From: DASUAS01 sp963809795
GTDB lineage: Bacteria > Actinomycetota > Acidimicrobiia > IMCC26256 > DASPTH01
Length of the DNA: 64,000 nt
NCBI GenBank assembly: GCA_963809795.1
Contig: CAWELN010000014.1
Coordinates: forward strand, 1-64,000
Direction: 5' to 3'
Part shown: positions 62,124-64,000 of the stretch, one piece after another
Layout of the letters: every line of letters starts with the position of its first letter
Position numbering within the stretch: position 1 is the stretch's first letter
Made by a program: the position numbers and the translations under genes
Notes under the pieces: model-generated
What the model saw: only the letters and a program-made list of their open reading frames with translations
The model's database searches: none
What the model was told of the DNA's origin: nothing

Positions 62124-63296
62124 ATGGACGGCAAGATCTGGGCCAACTCCGGCGACTCGCACCTCACCGAACCCCCCGACCTGTTCGTGCGGAACCTCCC
62201 CGCCGATCTCGCCGCGCGCATGCCCCGCAGCGTGAAGGACGAGGACGGCAGCCACGAGACGATCCACGTCGACGGCCAGACCTTCCGCCGGCGCATGCCG
62301 CGCATCCGCACCGACTACTCGGCGGACGAGATCGAGGAGCTCCGCAAGAAGCCGAAGGACGCGGAGGCGGTCGGCTTCGTGGAGGTGTTCACCCGCGCGC
62401 CCGGCGCCAACGACCCCCAGCTGCGGCTGGTCGACCTCGACGAGGAGGGGATCTGGGGCGAGGTGATCTACCCGTCGTTGGCGACATGGGCGTTCTCGAT
62501 CCGTGACCCGAAGCTGGTGCGCGAGGGCGCGAAGGTGCTCAACGACTGGGCGATCGAGTTCCAGCGCACCTCGCCGCGCTTCGTGTGCGCGGCGACGCTG
62601 CCGCTCCTCGACGTCGACGACGCCGTCGCCGAGGTGCACCGCGCGGCCGACCTGGGGTTCAAGGTCGCGTTCATGACGACCGGCCAGCCGTTCGACATGC
62701 CCCCGTACCATCACGACGTGTGGCACCCGCTCTGGGCGGCCGCCGAGGAGACCGGCACCGTGCTCGGCTTCCACATCGGCACCGAGCCGCACACCCCCGA
62801 GGAGTCGACGGGCGTGTACTTCCGCGGTCCGGGCGGCGCGGTCCTGAACTACGTCGAGACCACCTACGGCGGGCAGCGGTGCACCACCCAGCTCATCGCC
62901 TCCGGCGCGCTCGACCGTCACCCCGACCTCAAGGTGCTGGTGTCGGAGGGCGGCGCCACGTGGGGCCCGTTCCTCGCCGACCGCATGGACGAGGCGTACC
63001 GGCAGCACGGCTTCGCCACGCGCCCCAAGTTGTCGAAGCTGCCGAGCGAGTACCTCTACAGCCAGGTGTACGCGTCGTTCCAGCACGACCGGTCGGCGGT
63101 GCAGGCCAACATCGCCATGGGGTGGCAGAACGTGATGTGGGGCAGCGACTACCCGCACCTCGAGGGGACGTTCGGCCACAGCCAGAAGGTGCTGCACGAG
63201 CTGTTCGACGACGTCGACGACGCGCCGCGCCGGCGCATCACCGTCGGCGCGTTCCAGGAGCTGTTCCCCCACGTGCCGCCGGCACCGGGTGACTGA
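62124..63296 (+). CDS. Amidohydrolase family protein (PF04909)
   Basis: 390 residues from ATG 62124, preceded by GGGAGC. The N-terminal NSGDSHLTEPPDLF, the middle VLGFHIGTEPHTPEE and the C-terminal NVMWGSDYPHLEG supply the expected metal-binding residues. It is the fourth member of the family in the window. The stop is overlapped by the GTG start of the DUF2889 gene. Substrate unknown. Confidence 0.92.
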   Translation: MDGKIWANSGDSHLTEPPDLFVRNLPADLAARMPRSVKDEDGSHETIHVDGQTFRRRMPRIRTDYSADEIEELRKKPKDAEAVGFVEVFTRAPGANDPQLRLVDLDEEGIWGEVIYPSLATWAFSIRDPKLVREGAKVLNDWAIEFQRTSPRFVCAATLPLLDVDDAVAEVHRAADLGFKVAFMTTGQPFDMPPYHHDVWHPLWAAAEETGTVLGFHIGTEPHTPEESTGVYFRGPGGAVLNYVETTYGGQRCTTQLIASGALDRHPDLKVLVSEGGATWGPFLADRMDEAYRQHGFATRPKLSKLPSEYLYSQVYASFQHDRSAVQANIAMGWQNVMWGSDYPHLEGTFGHSQKVLHELFDDVDDAPRRRITVGAFQELFPHVPPAPGD

Positions 63297-64000
63297 GCTC
63301 CCCGACTCCCGGCAGGGCGTGGCCGACCCGACGTCGGGGACCCCGGCGCGGCGCCCGGGGTCGATCCGGCGGACGTCGAGCATCGACTCGTGGCGACCCG
63401 ACGGCATGACGGGACCCGTGCGCCAGCTCGGTCGCGCCCGCGACCTGGTGACCGCGCCCGACGGCACGACCGCCGCCGTGGTCGCCGAGGCCGAGATGCA
63501 CGTCGTCATCGACTTCGCCGCCGGCATGCTCGTCGGCGAGATCACGATGGAGCCGGCGGTCGACGGGCTCGATGCATTCGTCGGTGCGCGCGCGGGCGGT
63601 GGGTTCCGGAAGCTCCTCGACCTCGAGACGGGCGTCGAGCGCGGGTCGCTCCCGTACCTCCTCCTCGACGACGTGCCCGGCGCGACGCTCGTGTCGGGCT
63701 ACGCGGTGAGCATGGCCGCCGAGCGGGGTGACGCCGACCTCAGCGAGTACCGGGCGCGCGTGCGCGAGATGCCACTCCGGCAGCAGGCCGACATCTGCGC
63801 CGGGTGGCAGAGCGGTGGCACCCTGCTCGCCAATCTCAGCGAGGGTGGACCGCCGGCGACGCTCGGGCCCGTCGCGTTGTCCGTCGTCGACGACCACGAC
63901 CCTGACGCCTGGCACCCACTCCCGCCGATGCTCCGCGACGGCATGCGGCGGGCACGGCGCATCGACGTGGGGCGCGACGACGTCGTGCACGTCGACGTGT
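63289..64000 (+). CDS. DUF2889 domain protein (partial, runs off the window)
   Basis: Open from GTG 63289 to the window edge, at least 237 codons. It overlaps the amidohydrolase stop by eight bases. The segment SIRRTSSIDSWRPDGMTGPV, then GRARDLVTAPDGTTAAVVAE, then DFAAGMLVGEITMEPAVDGL fit the DUF2889 pattern seen downstream of amidohydrolases in actinobacteria. The C-terminal part PVALSVVDDHDPDAWHPLPP is also family-like. No function is known. Confidence 0.72.
   Translation, partial: MTELPDSRQGVADPTSGTPARRPGSIRRTSSIDSWRPDGMTGPVRQLGRARDLVTAPDGTTAAVVAEAEMHVVIDFAAGMLVGEITMEPAVDGLDAFVGARAGGGFRKLLDLETGVERGSLPYLLLDDVPGATLVSGYAVSMAAERGDADLSEYRARVREMPLRQQADICAGWQSGGTLLANLSEGGPPATLGPVALSVVDDHDPDAWHPLPPMLRDGMRRARRIDVGRDDVVHVDV

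Noticed and set aside
60150..63545. Very long minus-strand open frame (about 1,130 codons)
   Set aside because: It is the antisense shadow of the thiolase-like, DUF35 and amidohydrolase genes, low-complexity and histidine/arginine/valine rich, with no family pattern.

Overview
This 64-kb window is uniformly high-GC with densely packed, often overlapping genes. The gene types (CaiB-family CoA transferases, PF04909 amidohydrolases, many acyl-CoA dehydrogenases, LLM flavin oxidoreductases, a P450, LIV-type ABC transporters, a mycothiol-type nitroreductase) point to an actinobacterium. A soil or freshwater member of the Acidimicrobiia is my best guess, from general knowledge only; there is no rRNA or complete tRNA to test it. 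The contents are almost entirely acyl-CoA and cyclic-compound catabolism with matching uptake systems and regulators.

Layout. 1-3.65 kb: probable right end of an integrated element, with a decayed serine recombinase, a few small genes, a gene-poor stretch, and two displaced copies of the 3' part of a tRNA-Arg(CCG) gene. 3.7-9.3 kb (minus strand): a kinase-like phosphotransferase, a quinone-oxidoreductase-like MDR, a CaiB CoA transferase, an SDR and an acyl-CoA dehydrogenase. 9.4-15.6 kb (plus strand): amidohydrolase, histidine phosphatase, aldehyde dehydrogenase, acyl-CoA dehydrogenase and two enoyl-CoA hydratases. 15.6-25.1 kb: acyl-CoA ligase, double-hotdog dehydratase, thiolase, two gene stumps joined tail to tail, two GntR/FCD regulators, a phosphotransferase with its partner, and two SDRs. 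25.2-31.2 kb: P450, binding protein, a three-domain fused transporter (LivH-LivM-LivG) and LivF. 31.2-38.2 kb (minus strand): IclR regulator and a tightly coupled SDR / sulfotransferase / alkyl-sulfatase-like MBL / TIM-barrel / Zn-alcohol dehydrogenase operon. 38.3-47.1 kb: lone molybdopterin hydroxylase subunit, SDR, acyl-CoA ligase, amidohydrolase, nitroreductase-like protein, haem-oxygenase-like protein and methyltransferase. 47.3-54 kb: a second LIV-type transporter with two duplicated binding proteins. 54-60.1 kb: a tandem acyl-CoA dehydrogenase pair, phosphotransferase, carboxyltransferase and LLM oxidoreductase. 60.2-64 kb: Ltp2-like thiolase with a DUF35 partner, an amidohydrolase and a DUF2889 protein that runs off the window.

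Three signals tie the window together. First, a 17-bp palindrome (CGATGA-N5-TCATCG type) recurs next to start codons throughout 6-25 kb, including beside both GntR genes, which suggests one regulon. Second, eight conserved genes carry ten reading-frame breaks, all of the +1 sign; insertion-type sequence error is the most likely cause. Third, several junctions show genome remodelling: tRNA att remnants, tail-to-tail gene stumps, duplicated binding-protein units, and a tandem duplication that created a micro-ORF coupling chain.
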